Shown here piece by piece: positions 61,001 to 64,000 of a DNA stretch of 64,000 bases; position 1 is the stretch's first letter; every line of letters starts with the position of its first letter. The stretch lies in contig NC_092570.1 in the NCBI RefSeq assembly GCF_037975245.1, positions 6,741,001 through 6,805,000 of the forward strand. Direction: 5' to 3'. Origin of the DNA: Apostichopus japonicus (lineage: Eukaryota > Echinodermata > Holothuroidea > Aspidochirotida > Stichopodidae). Both the position numbers and the translations under genes were made by a program. The notes below the pieces were generated by a model. It made no database searches, was not told the DNA's origin, and saw nothing but the letters and a program-made list of their open reading frames with translations.

Positions 61001-63236
61001 GACAGATCGACAGATAGATAGACAGACAGAGAGACAGATAGTTAGATAGACAGACAGACAGATAGACAGACAGATAGACAGCCAGAGAGATAGATAGACA
61101 TACAGACATATAGACACACAGATAGACAGCCAGATAGATAGACAGATAGATAGACAGACATAGACAGACAGACAGATATATAGACAGATCGACAGATAGA
61201 CGGACGGCCAGACAGATAGACAGACAGACCGATATGAAACCCTAATGAGAAACATTTTATTACATTGTTGAATTTTTGCAGTTTCAAGTAATACACAAAG
61301 TCGTCGTCATGGACAAAATTATGTTGGATTTTATTTCTTTTTAAATCCCAAATTTTCCTGTAATTCAGGTGTGGAATAGCTTATATCATTGAGGTATTGG
61401 ATTTTGGATAATCGGTTGCAGAGTTGTTCAAACCTAAGTTTTGTCTAATTTGTGTCACAAAATCTGGCCAGAGGTTGAACTGATATTACCTTTGAAAGGT
61501 TAACAATAGTTACCATGGCTACTTGCACACTTTTTGTTGTGAAAACCACTTCAAATTGAATAGTGCACAAGTTACATTATTTAGGGAGTGAGTCAAATTT
61601 GATACAAATTATACTAGAATTACATTGTTTGTGTAATTACGACACAACCGGCCATCTTCAGCGACTTACATGATGTCTTTTCTCATCTATTCAGGTGACT
61701 GTGATTGCACAATTTGGGGCGATCCTCATCTCATTTCGTTTGACAACGTGCCGTTCGACTTCCAGGGTGACTGCGAATACACTTTGCTCAAACCGTGCGG
61801 GGAGAGCGATTTACCGGACTTTGAGCTCGTCGGAAACCTGTTCAAGGACTCTCCCAACGACAAATACTCATACATCCGGGGGATGAGACTGGTGCTGGGA
61901 GGAAAGGTGTATGAACTGCTCCACAAAGGGAAGGTACTTGTGGATGGACTTCTAGTACCTCTGCCCTACAGAGATGAAGAAACCAATGTACAAATTACAC
62001 CGATATCTACGTATTTGGTGAGCATAATTATCACAACATAAGATTGTATTCTGTCTTTGCATTGATCAGAAGAGATACTTTCGTTACATCAGATTGAGAA
62101 TTTAGAATATAGGGAGTTTAGGAACCCTGCTCATCCCCACTCACTCACTCACAACCACCCCCCCCCATCCCCCACCCACCCCAATCTCCATCCAAAGCAA
62201 AACCAGCTAGAAAATTCAAATACAGATTCTCTTCCACCCCATGATTATGTACTCATTCAGTATGTACCATTTTAGATGTTACATTGAATTTTGCACCAAA
62301 CATTCTCTTCTTCTGAGACTGCCAGAGCCTAAATAGATGTTTTAGTATTTGATATGTTGTTAATAAACATTCTGTACTATGATGACATGTATGTGATTTC
62401 TAAGTCAATTTAAAAATAGAATAAAGAATAACAATTAGTATACTACTCTCCAAGCCATGCCATTGCTCTTGCGGAGTAATTTCCCAATTTCATCGTCAAC
62501 TGTCAAAGTTCTGTCCTGTGATGGTTAACTGTGATCTTGTCTCGTAGATCAGGGGTTCCCTAACTGGGGTGCATGAACCCCCAGGGGGTGCGTGAGTCCA
62601 TCCCAGGGGGTTTGTGAGACGTTTCTGAAAGTCAAAACTAGATTACTTTTTGTTGAACTAAAATCTGATATATCATATCATTTAGTAATGTACAAAAGTG
62701 GTACCTATCGACAAACTCTTTTCGCGTTCCATTCTCATATGTTGCCAAAGTAGTATCGTACCGTGCATGTGATAAAAACAGGAGCATCTGTCTCATCGTG
62801 TGTGATGGGTGATGGATGCGTGATACAATTTGGGATCCGATCTTGAAGTTTCCATATAAATATTTGTTCATCTTTTGTTTTTATTACAATATTACACTAT
62901 GGACTTGATCTTTAACGAAGCACTGTTATGCATATTATAGTTTAAGAATGACTCAGATCGTGTCTCGAAAAGTCGGGGGTTCGTGGACAACTCTGACATC
63001 CACAGGGGGTTCGTGGGGGGATAAAGTTAGGGCAACCCTGTCGTAGATGGTACTTTCGACTTTCTGTTTCACTACAGTCGCTCACCACCGACTTTGGCCT
63101 TTCAGTCGTCTGGACCGGTAACGATGCAACTAAAATTACCGTTTCCAAGGAGAAATTCTTTGACGTTTCATGCGGCCTCTGTGGAACCTGCAATGATGTC
63201 AAAAGGGACGAGTTCTTATCAATAACAGGAGAACTT
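2781..63236 (+). CDS. large secreted Ig/EGF/multi-Kazal/VWD protein gene, 3' incomplete
   Basis: This is the overall gene span. Fifty-one exons were joined by hand using AG/GT sites and phase; the total of 7,842 coding nt gives 2,614 codons ending in phase 0 at the last exon seen. Order by residue: signal peptide 1-19, Ig 19-123, Ig 124-201, three Tie-type Cys-rich EGF modules 202-343, three EGF 344-459, Kazal 460-506, 31 Kazal 507-2025, EGF with RGDS 2026-2060, VWD 2061-2218, C8 2219-2327, TIL 2328-2394, VWC/EGF-like 2395-2453, VWD 2454-2614. It is expected to be an extracellular, highly disulfide-bonded protease-inhibitor and matrix or mucus-type protein. The join between the Kazal half and the VWD half is supported by phase and by the absence of any stop or promoter-like break, but a transcript would be needed to exclude two genes. 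The 3' end is outside the window. Confidence 0.75.
2836..3519 (+). other. intron 1
   Basis: Bounded by GTAAGT and GTGACAG. Nothing recognisable was found inside. Confidence 0.7.
3520..3834 (+). CDS. exon 2: Ig-like domain 1
   Basis: A phase 1-1 exon of 105 codons. It has an N-terminal-sheet cysteine (EDFTCINN) and a late TGIFECRTT motif, which matches the G-x-[YF]-x-C signature before the G strand of Ig domains. Both cysteines of the expected disulfide are present. An Ig domain ahead of Tie-like Cys-rich modules resembles Tie receptor ectodomains, but the similarity is weak and read by eye. Confidence 0.65.
3921..4007. repeat. (AT)n microsatellite
   Basis: About 87 bp of uninterrupted AT/TA dinucleotide abut the left inverted terminal repeat of the Penelope-like element. 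A short (TA)n also abuts the right end at 6691-6704. Confidence 0.95.
4008..4173. repeat. left inverted terminal repeat of Penelope-like element
   Basis: Reverse complement of 6525-6690, near-identical over the whole length. It includes the CTCGAG-containing segment and the complement of the hammerhead-like motif. Confidence 0.9.
4094..5413 (+). pseudogene. Penelope-like reverse transcriptase, frameshifted
   Basis: The frame is open from inside the left terminal repeat. RT motifs are visible in order: [29 protein letters not shown], the motif-A type [26 protein letters not shown], and the catalytic YIDDIF near 5243-5260, followed by HFLDTTVTL. These features fit Penelope-like RT. Near 5413 the homologous reading moves to another frame, so RT and endonuclease are no longer fused; a small indel there is inferred. 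The original start codon is uncertain because the frame enters through the repeat. Confidence 0.85.
5414..6378 (+). pseudogene. Penelope-like C-terminal GIY-YIG endonuclease part
   Basis: Continues the retroelement protein in a different frame after the break near 5413. The Cys-containing linker ([11 protein letters not shown]) is followed by the GIY-YIG core [18 protein letters not shown] and an [11 protein letters not shown] helix at about 6030-6140. This endonuclease nicks the target DNA for priming in the family. It ends at a TAA at 6376-6378, before the right terminal repeat. Confidence 0.85.
6525..6690. repeat. right inverted terminal repeat of Penelope-like element
   Basis: Partner of 4008-4173. 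It contains a hammerhead-like core at 6536-6569 and the CTCGAG segment near 6631. Confidence 0.9.
6536..6569 (+). ncRNA. hammerhead-ribozyme-like motif in the element terminal repeat
   Basis: CTGAAGA is followed by a GAGC/GCTC hairpin with a TAGTTTT loop, then GAAA and a GC-TCT-GC mini stem. CUGANGA and GAAA separated by stem II are the hammerhead core, and such ribozymes are known in Penelope-like terminal repeats. The UH cleavage dinucleotide expected after stem III is not evident, so activity is doubtful. The inverted copy lies at about 4129-4162. Confidence 0.35.
6698..7720 (+). other. intron 2, 3' part
   Basis: No repeat with clear ends and no coding exon recognised. The intron ends in TATTTTGCAG. 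Confidence 0.5.
7721..7954 (+). CDS. exon 3: Ig-like domain 2
   Basis: A phase 1-1 exon of 78 codons. [18 protein letters not shown] gives the B and C strands with the core Trp, and [10 protein letters not shown] is the canonical D-x-G-x-Y-x-C of the F strand. The B-strand position that normally holds the first cysteine reads Ser/Val, so the intradomain disulfide appears to be missing. The domain could pair its single late cysteine with another domain. Confidence 0.8.
7955..8853 (+). other. intron 3
   Basis: AT-rich intron with a C-rich stretch near 8602-8640. Nothing else recognised. Confidence 0.6.
8854..8979 (+). CDS. exon 4: Tie-type EGF-like module 1
   Basis: A phase 1-1 exon of 42 codons. 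It reads [14 protein letters not shown], then [23 protein letters not shown], with eight cysteines spaced as in the Cys-rich EGF-like repeats of Tie receptors, which are laminin-EGF related. It is followed by GTAAGT. Confidence 0.8.
8980..9296 (+). repeat. intron 4, 5' part with GC-rich tandem repeat
   Basis: At about 9214-9296 a GC-rich unit of about 46 bp (core CCCCGGTGTCCGAATCACCG, then GGGCCGCATGGGCC) is repeated. A third copy is split by the element inserted at 9297 and resumes at 10657. Confidence 0.7.
9288..9296. repeat. left 9-bp target site duplication (GCCCCGGTG)
   Basis: Identical to 10657-10665, immediately outside the perfect terminal inverted repeats of the 1.36-kb element. Confidence 0.85.
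9297..10656. mobile_element. 1.36-kb TIR DNA element with 9-bp TSD, MULE-like
   Basis: Perfect 33-bp terminal inverted repeats (9297-9329 and 10624-10656; each reads GCGAA, T9, CCC, then AAACAGGTTCTCAATT from its outer end) and perfect 9-bp flanking direct repeats define a complete insertion. The TSD length fits Mutator-like elements. Two overlapping minus-strand open frames (9365-9721 and 9633-9905) show no transposase motif that I recognise, so it is probably non-autonomous or of an unknown family. Confidence 0.85.
10657..10842 (+). other. intron 4, 3' part
   Basis: Starts with the second copy of the 9-bp TSD (10657-10665) and the rest of the split GC-rich repeat copy. It ends in CTATCCATGTAG. 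Confidence 0.7.
10843..11007 (+). CDS. exon 5: Tie-type Cys-rich module 2
   Basis: A phase 1-1 exon of 55 codons. The C-terminal half reads [21 protein letters not shown], closely resembling the DPYGCSC motif of the middle Cys-rich repeat of vertebrate Tie receptors. The first half carries YSCSDS and a DCRG segment. This exon is the best evidence that the N-terminal region derives from a Tie-like ectodomain. Confidence 0.8.
11008..12528 (+). other. intron 5, 5' part with a GC-rich interspersed repeat
   Basis: Positions about 11268-11567 look like an interspersed repeat: a GGGGTGTCCCCCTCCCC start, two copies of a 'gATGYAATTTGGTGC' segment, G and C runs, and a TTCCTACGCCC end. A related copy lies at about 20530-20715. 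The remainder, 11570-12528, shows nothing recognised. Confidence 0.5.
12537..12778 (-). mobile_element. tRNA-derived SINE
   Basis: On the minus strand a tRNA-like head has an A box TAGCTCAGTGG (12753-12763) and a B box GGTTTGAGAC (12710-12719) at normal spacing. It is followed by an unrelated body and an ATAC-repeat tail. An 8-bp direct repeat AACATGTA flanks it at 12529-12536 and 12779-12786, fitting target-primed insertion. Confidence 0.8.
13277..13649. mobile_element. hAT-type MITE 1
   Basis: The 373-bp element has 12-bp TIRs CAGTGGCGGAGC. It is flanked by 8-bp repeats differing at one base (TTGTTCAT at 13269-13276, GTGTTCAT at 13650-13657). It has no coding capacity. Near the left end is a G-run/C-run hairpin between GTCAG and CTGAC. 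Confidence 0.8.
14078..14212 (+). CDS. exon 6: Tie-type EGF-like module 3
   Basis: A phase 1-1 exon of 45 codons. [16 protein letters not shown] is followed by a GWTGENC ending, a laminin/Tie-type EGF pattern. Relative to module 1 the last loop is altered ([12 protein letters not shown]), adding a cysteine. Confidence 0.8.
14213..15647 (+). other. intron 6, 5' part
   Basis: No recognisable element was found in this stretch of about 1.4 kb. Confidence 0.5.
15648..15979. repeat. (CCCT)83 microsatellite
   Basis: 332 bp of perfect TCCC/CCCT repeat, continuing as imperfect CT-rich DNA to about 16035. The minus strand is GGGA-repeat and capable of G-quadruplex folding. It lies about 120 bp upstream of the exon 7 acceptor. 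The long frames across it are low-complexity artefacts. Confidence 0.98.
16100..16216 (+). CDS. exon 7: EGF domain 4
   Basis: A phase 1-1 exon of 39 codons with six EGF cysteines: [12 protein letters not shown], then [15 protein letters not shown]. It has no clear calcium-binding D-x-D/N-E start. The acceptor is TTTCTAG; the donor is GTCAGT, weaker than most in this gene. Confidence 0.85.
16217..16900 (+). other. intron 7
   Basis: AT-rich, nothing recognised. It ends in TTTGTTTCAG. Confidence 0.6.
16901..17017 (+). CDS. exon 8: EGF domain 5
   Basis: A phase 1-1 exon of 39 codons: [13 protein letters not shown], then [15 protein letters not shown]. Six cysteines are in EGF spacing. It is clearly paralogous to exon 9 and to the decayed copies at 17848 and 18676. 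Confidence 0.9.
17018..17471 (+). other. intron 8
   Basis: Nothing recognised apart from a G/A-rich stretch near 17287-17305. Confidence 0.6.
17472..17585 (+). CDS. exon 9: EGF domain 6
   Basis: A phase 1-1 exon of 38 codons: [13 protein letters not shown], then [16 protein letters not shown]. It has intact EGF spacing and a GTAAGC donor. It is the closest parent of two broken EGF exons downstream. Confidence 0.9.
17848..17898 (+). pseudogene. decayed EGF exon remnant A
   Basis: The end, GGCTTCGAAGGTCAAAACTG followed by TGAAACTG and GTAAGC, matches exon 9 closely, but the middle with most cysteines is lost. ACAG at 17844-17847 would give a 51-bp phase 1-1 mini-exon with one cysteine. It is probably unused but could be spliced without a frameshift. 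Confidence 0.7.
18325..18465 (+). CDS. exon 10: divergent Kazal domain (Kazal 0)
   Basis: A phase 1-1 exon of 47 codons. [21 protein letters not shown], followed by DNEC, has the Kazal signature C-x3-C-x7-C-G-S-D-G-x-T-Y. The residue two after the second cysteine (P1) is Leu, not the Lys of the array domains, so a different protease preference is likely. Array units may derive from a duplicate of this exon; the C-terminal [11 protein letters not shown] is close to the array [11 protein letters not shown]. Confidence 0.9.
18676..18758 (+). pseudogene. decayed EGF exon remnant B
   Basis: Aligns to the first two thirds of exon 9 (CTCCTTGCTCCTCTG, then CTTGTGAAAAATGGC and ACACTTGTGAA), preceded by a retained ATAG. 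Compared with exon 9 it carries a one-base insertion in the CENG region, and it stops abruptly at TGA, where array-unit intron sequence begins. It records a recombination junction between EGF and Kazal-unit DNA. Confidence 0.8.
18765..19790 (+). repeat. ancestral, exon-less copy of the Kazal array unit
   Basis: 18765-19188 aligns with the array intron (AATAAATGGGAGAGTACAAT, GAAGGAAGATTAAGAATTAC and others) with many substitutions. About 430 bp of unrelated sequence follows, then 19617-19760 matches the unit segment just upstream of the Kazal exon (TTTGTTCTTAAAAT, GATTTCCATT). No Kazal exon follows the match. Confidence 0.75.
20530..20715. repeat. GC-rich interspersed repeat, nested copy
   Basis: GGGGTATCCCCTCCCCTTTG start, a GCAAAATGGTGCT segment, a G-run and a CTCGTACGCC end are shared in order with 11268-11567, so the two are probably one family. 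Confidence 0.45.
21509..22310 (-). pseudogene. DDE_1-type transposase, inactivated
   Basis: Read on the minus strand, [20 protein letters not shown] and [13 protein letters not shown] followed by [17 protein letters not shown] match the pogo/jerky-type DDE_1 domain. It is broken by two in-frame stops between the two halves (near 21915 and 21833) and by a frameshift near 22190. The position normally Asp in the VDGHSSH motif is Glu. A splice-acceptor-like sequence lies near 22310. Fragments of earlier exons may exist toward 23430. Confidence 0.8.
23736..23882 (+). CDS. Kazal array exon 1
   Basis: Pro8 Phe13 Glu25 Ile32. It begins 154 bp after the transposon end. Its upstream flank is only partly array-like, so it marks the left edge of the array. 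Confidence 0.9.
24697..24843 (+). CDS. Kazal array exon 2
   Basis: Pro8 Phe13 Glu25 Ile32, the same protein as unit 1, differing by a silent TTC at Phe13. Confidence 0.9.
25659..25805 (+). CDS. Kazal array exon 3
   Basis: Pro8 Phe13 Glu25 Val32. Last unit with Glu25. Confidence 0.9.
26620..26766 (+). CDS. Kazal array exon 4
   Basis: Pro8 Leu13 Ala25 Val32. First unit with Leu at P2' and Ala at P14'. Confidence 0.9.
27581..27727 (+). CDS. Kazal array exon 5
   Basis: Pro8 Leu13 Ala25 Val32, same protein as unit 4. Confidence 0.9.
28544..28690 (+). CDS. Kazal array exon 6
   Basis: Pro8 Leu13 Ala25 Val32, third of a run of three identical domains. Confidence 0.9.
29504..29650 (+). CDS. Kazal array exon 7
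   Basis: Pro8 Phe13 Ala25 Ile32, the commonest domain type in the array. Confidence 0.9.
30464..30610 (+). CDS. Kazal array exon 8
   Basis: Ser8 Leu13 Ala25 Ile32, the only unit combining Ser at P4 with Leu at P2'. Confidence 0.9.
31427..31573 (+). CDS. Kazal array exon 9
   Basis: Pro8 Leu13 Ala25 Val32. The intron after it lacks 6 bp near 31957, giving a 955-bp unit. Confidence 0.9.
32382..32528 (+). CDS. Kazal array exon 10
   Basis: Pro8 Phe13 Ala25 Ile32. The following intron carries both CTTCTGG and AACAAATAAG markers that later alternate between neighbouring units. Confidence 0.9.
33344..33490 (+). CDS. Kazal array exon 11
   Basis: Pro8 Leu13 Ala25 Ile32. Last unit with Leu13. Confidence 0.9.
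34306..34452 (+). CDS. Kazal array exon 12
   Basis: Ser8 Phe13 Ala25 Val32, preceded by the GTCATAG / GAGTGCG intron variant found with most Ser8 units. Confidence 0.9.
35268..35414 (+). CDS. Kazal array exon 13
   Basis: Pro8 Phe13 Ala25 Ile32. First member of dimer 13-14; its following intron has AACAAATAAG. Confidence 0.9.
36229..36375 (+). CDS. Kazal array exon 14, variant
   Basis: Pro8 Phe13 Thr25 Ile32 with Val in place of Gly18 in the C-G-S-D-G motif. This is the only array domain that breaks this near-invariant Kazal motif, so folding or activity may be affected. Confidence 0.9.
37191..37337 (+). CDS. Kazal array exon 15
   Basis: Pro8 Phe13 Ala25 Ile32. First member of dimer 15-16. 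Confidence 0.9.
38153..38299 (+). CDS. Kazal array exon 16
   Basis: Pro8 Phe13 Ala25 Ile32. Shares CCATTTTG and CTTCTGG intron markers with unit 14 but has the normal Gly18 and Ala25, so those changes are newer than the dimer duplication or were removed by conversion. Confidence 0.9.
39116..39262 (+). CDS. Kazal array exon 17
   Basis: Pro8 Phe13 Ala25 Ile32. Followed by the short intron type. Confidence 0.9.
40072..40218 (+). CDS. Kazal array exon 18
   Basis: Ser8 Phe13 Ala25 Ile32. Start of a run of three Ser8 units. Confidence 0.9.
41028..41174 (+). CDS. Kazal array exon 19
   Basis: Ser8 Phe13 Ala25 Val32, short intron on both sides. Confidence 0.9.
41984..42130 (+). CDS. Kazal array exon 20
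   Basis: Ser8 Phe13 Ala25 Val32. Followed by a hybrid intron: short-type 5' part, long-type 3' part. Confidence 0.9.
42944..43090 (+). CDS. Kazal array exon 21
   Basis: Pro8 Phe13 Ala25 Ile32. With unit 22 it repeats the marker pattern of dimers 13-14 and 15-16. Confidence 0.9.
43905..44051 (+). CDS. Kazal array exon 22
   Basis: Pro8 Phe13 Ala25 Ile32. Its intron has CCATTTTG like units 14 and 16, and CTTGTGG where those have CTTCTGG. Confidence 0.9.
44867..45013 (+). CDS. Kazal array exon 23
   Basis: Ser8 Phe13 Ala25 Ile32. The upstream GTTTTTAAA variant is found only here and at unit 24. Confidence 0.9.
45822..45968 (+). CDS. Kazal array exon 24
   Basis: Ser8 Phe13 Ala25 Ile32, a recent single-unit duplicate of unit 23. 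Confidence 0.9.
46778..46924 (+). CDS. Kazal array exon 25
   Basis: Ser8 Phe13 Ala25 Val32, resembling unit 19. Confidence 0.9.
47734..47880 (+). CDS. Kazal array exon 26
   Basis: Ser8 Phe13 Ala25 Val32, followed by the same kind of hybrid intron as unit 20. Confidence 0.9.
48695..48841 (+). CDS. Kazal array exon 27, variant
   Basis: Leu8 Phe13 Ala25 Val32 with Ser in place of Gly45. Both Leu at P4 and Ser45 are unique to this unit. Confidence 0.9.
49652..49798 (+). CDS. Kazal array exon 28
   Basis: Pro8 Phe13 Ala25 Val32. First half of dimer 28-29, repeated exactly 1,919 bp later as units 30-31. Confidence 0.9.
50608..50754 (+). CDS. Kazal array exon 29, Gln8 variant
   Basis: Gln8 Phe13 Ala25 Ile32. 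The upstream TACAACTCTG variant is found only here and before unit 31. Confidence 0.9.
51571..51717 (+). CDS. Kazal array exon 30
   Basis: Pro8 Phe13 Ala25 Val32, copy of unit 28. Confidence 0.9.
52527..52673 (+). CDS. Kazal array exon 31, Gln8 variant
   Basis: Gln8 Phe13 Ala25 Ile32, copy of unit 29. Last complete domain of the array. Confidence 0.9.
53489..53513 (+). pseudogene. truncated Kazal array exon 32
   Basis: The acceptor TTTATAG and the first 25 bp of the exon are intact (EEVSCDKS, Ser8), then an in-frame TGA follows and the sequence jumps to mid-intron (AAGTCAAAGCTGATATGTAG). A deletion removed the rest of the exon, its donor and about 150-200 bp of intron. If spliced in, it would end translation. 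Confidence 0.9.
53514..53810 (+). repeat. diverged intron tail of the last array unit
   Basis: Aligns with the second half of the unit intron up to ACATTCCAGTCC, with more substitutions and insertions than any internal unit. Confidence 0.85.
53905..54009 (+). CDS. exon after array: EGF domain with RGDS
   Basis: A phase 1-1 exon of 35 codons: [13 protein letters not shown], then [21 protein letters not shown]. Six EGF cysteines are present. An RGDS tripeptide-plus-Ser follows the third cysteine at 53943-53954, in an exposed EGF loop, so integrin binding is conceivable. Confidence 0.9.
54101..54629 (+). repeat. 256-bp tandem duplication in intron
   Basis: Copy 1 (54101-54356) and copy 2 (54357-54629) start with CTACCGACCAACATACAATT and end with GCTATAAGAAATGC. 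Small indels in T-runs separate them. The rest of the intron to 55065 shows nothing recognised. Confidence 0.9.
55066..55397 (+). CDS. VWD domain 1, exon a
   Basis: Phase 1 to 0. [19 protein letters not shown] is followed by [11 protein letters not shown], the start of a von Willebrand factor type D domain. The usual GDPH is VEPH here. Later segments ([24 protein letters not shown]) fit the family's beta-strand pattern. Confidence 0.9.
55489..55790. mobile_element. hAT-type MITE 2
   Basis: The 302-bp element has ends CAGTGGCGTAGCC and GCTTCGCCACTG and a perfect 8-bp TSD TACAAAAT (55481-55488, 55791-55798). It is in the intron between the VWD 1 exons and has no coding capacity. Confidence 0.9.
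55799..56693 (+). other. intron within VWD 1
   Basis: No recognised element after the MITE. It ends in TGTTCTCCTAG. Confidence 0.6.
56694..56834 (+). CDS. VWD domain 1, exon b
   Basis: A phase 0-0 exon of 47 codons: [20 protein letters not shown], then [24 protein letters not shown] matches the VWD GLCGNYDG signature. The upstream cysteine that makes CGLC is absent. Confidence 0.9.
57538..57682 (+). CDS. C8 domain, exon a
   Basis: Phase 0 to 1. A Cys-containing helix-rich segment ([14 protein letters not shown], then LCGELYG) directly follows VWD 1, where a C8 domain is expected. About 120 bp upstream are two short C-rich repeats of a CTCTCGCCCATAA phrase (57421-57470). Confidence 0.75.
58220..58402 (+). 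CDS. C8 domain, exon b
   Basis: A phase 1-1 exon of 61 codons: [20 protein letters not shown], then [20 protein letters not shown] and W. This is the characteristic second half of C8. Confidence 0.9.
58403..59593 (+). other. intron after C8
   Basis: Contains degenerate short repeats at 58690-58820 (AAATGCACC phrases; two copies of TTACCCAATCARAAATGATT). It also has an 11-bp perfect hairpin (59270-59280 with 59293-59303). Confidence 0.6.
59594..59793 (+). CDS. TIL domain exon
   Basis: Phase 1 to 0, 67 codons. Pattern [18 protein letters not shown], then [10 protein letters not shown], a LSDGKCV segment and ECGC, with ten or more cysteines. This is a trypsin-inhibitor-like (TIL) domain, the normal neighbour of VWD-C8. 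Confidence 0.92.
59794..60767 (+). other. intron after TIL
   Basis: A T-run and G-run near 60321-60358. Nothing else recognised. Confidence 0.5.
60768..60945 (+). CDS. VWC-like plus EGF exon
   Basis: Phase 0 to 1. [14 protein letters not shown] resembles the short VWC/E segment after TIL domains. It is followed in the same exon by an EGF ([18 protein letters not shown], then GFDGDGQTC). Confidence 0.85.
60951..61231. repeat. GACA/GATA tetranucleotide repeat
   Basis: About 280 bp of imperfect AGAC/AGAT repeats begin a few bases after the exon donor GTAAGA. Minus-strand frames across it are low-complexity. Confidence 0.95.
61232..61694 (+). other. intron before VWD 2, remainder
   Basis: No recognised element. 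It ends in CTATTCAG. Confidence 0.6.
61695..62017 (+). CDS. VWD domain 2, exon a
   Basis: Phase 1 to 0, 108 codons. [20 protein letters not shown], then [13 protein letters not shown], is a canonical VWD start with GDPH intact. The exon shape parallels VWD 1 exon a, so the two domains share an intron position. Confidence 0.93.
62018..62549 (+). other. intron within VWD 2, 5' part
   Basis: A C-rich stretch near 62157-62185. It includes the left 8-bp TSD at 62542-62549. Confidence 0.5.
62550..63040. mobile_element. hAT-type MITE 3
   Basis: The 491-bp element has imperfect TIRs CAGGGGTTCCCTAACT / AGTTAGGGCAACCCTG and a perfect 8-bp TSD TCGTAGAT (62542-62549, 63041-63048). Subterminal GGGGGT motifs occur at both ends. 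No transposase is seen. Confidence 0.9.
63078..63236 (+). CDS. VWD domain 2, exon b
   Basis: A phase 0-0 exon of 53 codons: [20 protein letters not shown], then [13 protein letters not shown]. Unlike VWD 1 it keeps the CGLC motif, which in von Willebrand factor is linked to disulfide exchange during multimer assembly. The gene continues beyond the window. Confidence 0.92.
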
Positions 63237-64000
63237 GTGAGTATGATTCCAACAGTAGAAGAGACCAAAGATTTTACTGCTTTTCATTAATATTCAATTT
63301 CAAACTGATAAAGTTTGATGTTAATGTCAAATCTACTTAAAGAAACATATGAGAGACTTTTAATTACAGGAAGATGGATCTTAGAAATGAATTATTTTTT
63401 CATTTTTTTTTCTTTTTTTTTTTCACAACAACAACAAAATTACAATATGAAAGGAAATCTTCTATAAAGCCTGAATTGGCATAACAGGGTAGAAGACTCC
63501 CCGGTAAAAGAAGAAAAATGTAATACAAGTTGAATGAGCAGAATGATAGAGATACTTTAAGGAGTAATAACTAGACAGGATATCATTGTCCTAGTTCATA
63601 AAAAAAATTAGCTATACATGTAATTACTTAATATATATAAATATAACATAAAGACAGTATTAGTATGATGTGATGATCTATTTTCTTAAATACTTCTTAG
63701 ATAAACTCAACGACTTTTTGGTCTTTATATTATATATATATATATTAGTCAAAGGACACTTCAGCATGTTGTAACAATTTCAACTACACCAGACATCAAA
63801 TGAACATGAGACAAAAGATCAGCTGCTGAATACTTCATTAATAGGAATAATTACAAACGTATTGTAGGCACTAATTAACCTTTTCTTATACTGTTACATT
63901 GGGAGGTTGGAGGGAGGGGTTATCATGGTTTGTATCTAAAAAGTATGCAATGTGCTAAAAAAAAAAGGGAGAAAATATAGTCAATAAATGAACAATGCTG
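63237..64000 (+). other. following intron, incomplete
   Basis: AT-rich with poly-T and (TA)n tracts. No exon recognised before the window ends. Confidence 0.6.

Noticed and set aside
60774-61296. Minus-strand frames rich in CLS/VYLS
   Set aside because: Translations of the GACA/GATA repeat.

Overview
The window is AT-rich, intron-rich animal DNA. Its GTAAGT-type introns, microsatellites, Penelope-like retroelement, tRNA-derived SINE, hAT-type MITEs and the domain types of the gene suggest a marine invertebrate, probably a deuterostome such as an echinoderm. The species cannot be fixed from sequence alone.

One large plus-strand gene spans almost everything from 2781 to past the right edge (last exon seen ends at 63236). 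I traced 51 exons whose phases all join, giving an open frame of 2,614 codons with no stop. The predicted protein is secreted. It has a signal peptide, two Ig-like domains, three Cys-rich EGF-like modules of the kind found in Tie receptor ectodomains, three ordinary EGF domains and one divergent Kazal domain. These are followed by 31 nearly identical Kazal protease-inhibitor domains, an EGF domain carrying RGDS, and a VWD-C8-TIL-VWC/EGF-VWD module set typical of mucin, zonadhesin and adhesive-type extracellular proteins. No transmembrane or kinase part lies in the window.

Layout: 1-2570 upstream DNA with a long palindrome and a motif-rich repeat; 2574-2780 promoter and 5' UTR; 2781-3834 signal peptide and Ig1; 4001-6697 a Penelope-like element in intron 2; 7721-11007 Ig2 and two Tie-like modules, with a 1.36-kb terminal-inverted-repeat element at 9297-10656; 11008-14077 a long intron with a SINE and a hAT MITE; 14078-18465 EGF domains and Kazal 0, with a 332-bp CCCT microsatellite; 17848-19790 decayed EGF exons and an old copy of the array unit without a Kazal exon; 19908-23582 a dead DDE transposon; 23617-53810 the Kazal exon array with a period of about 960 bp; 53905-63236 EGF-RGD and VWD-type exons; 63237-64000 intron.

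The most unusual system is the Kazal array. Each unit is one phase 1-1 exon of 147 bp plus about 813 bp of intron, both homogenised. The protein differences that recur are few. Three of the four recurrent variable positions (P4, P2', P14') are protease-contact positions in Kazal inhibitors, while the P1 lysine never changes. Shared markers show dimeric higher-order duplications, hybrid introns and a decayed last unit, which indicates growth by unequal exchange and gene conversion. Because every exon from exon 2 to the post-array EGF is phase 1-1, inhibitor number could vary by exon skipping or by copy-number change without breaking the frame.
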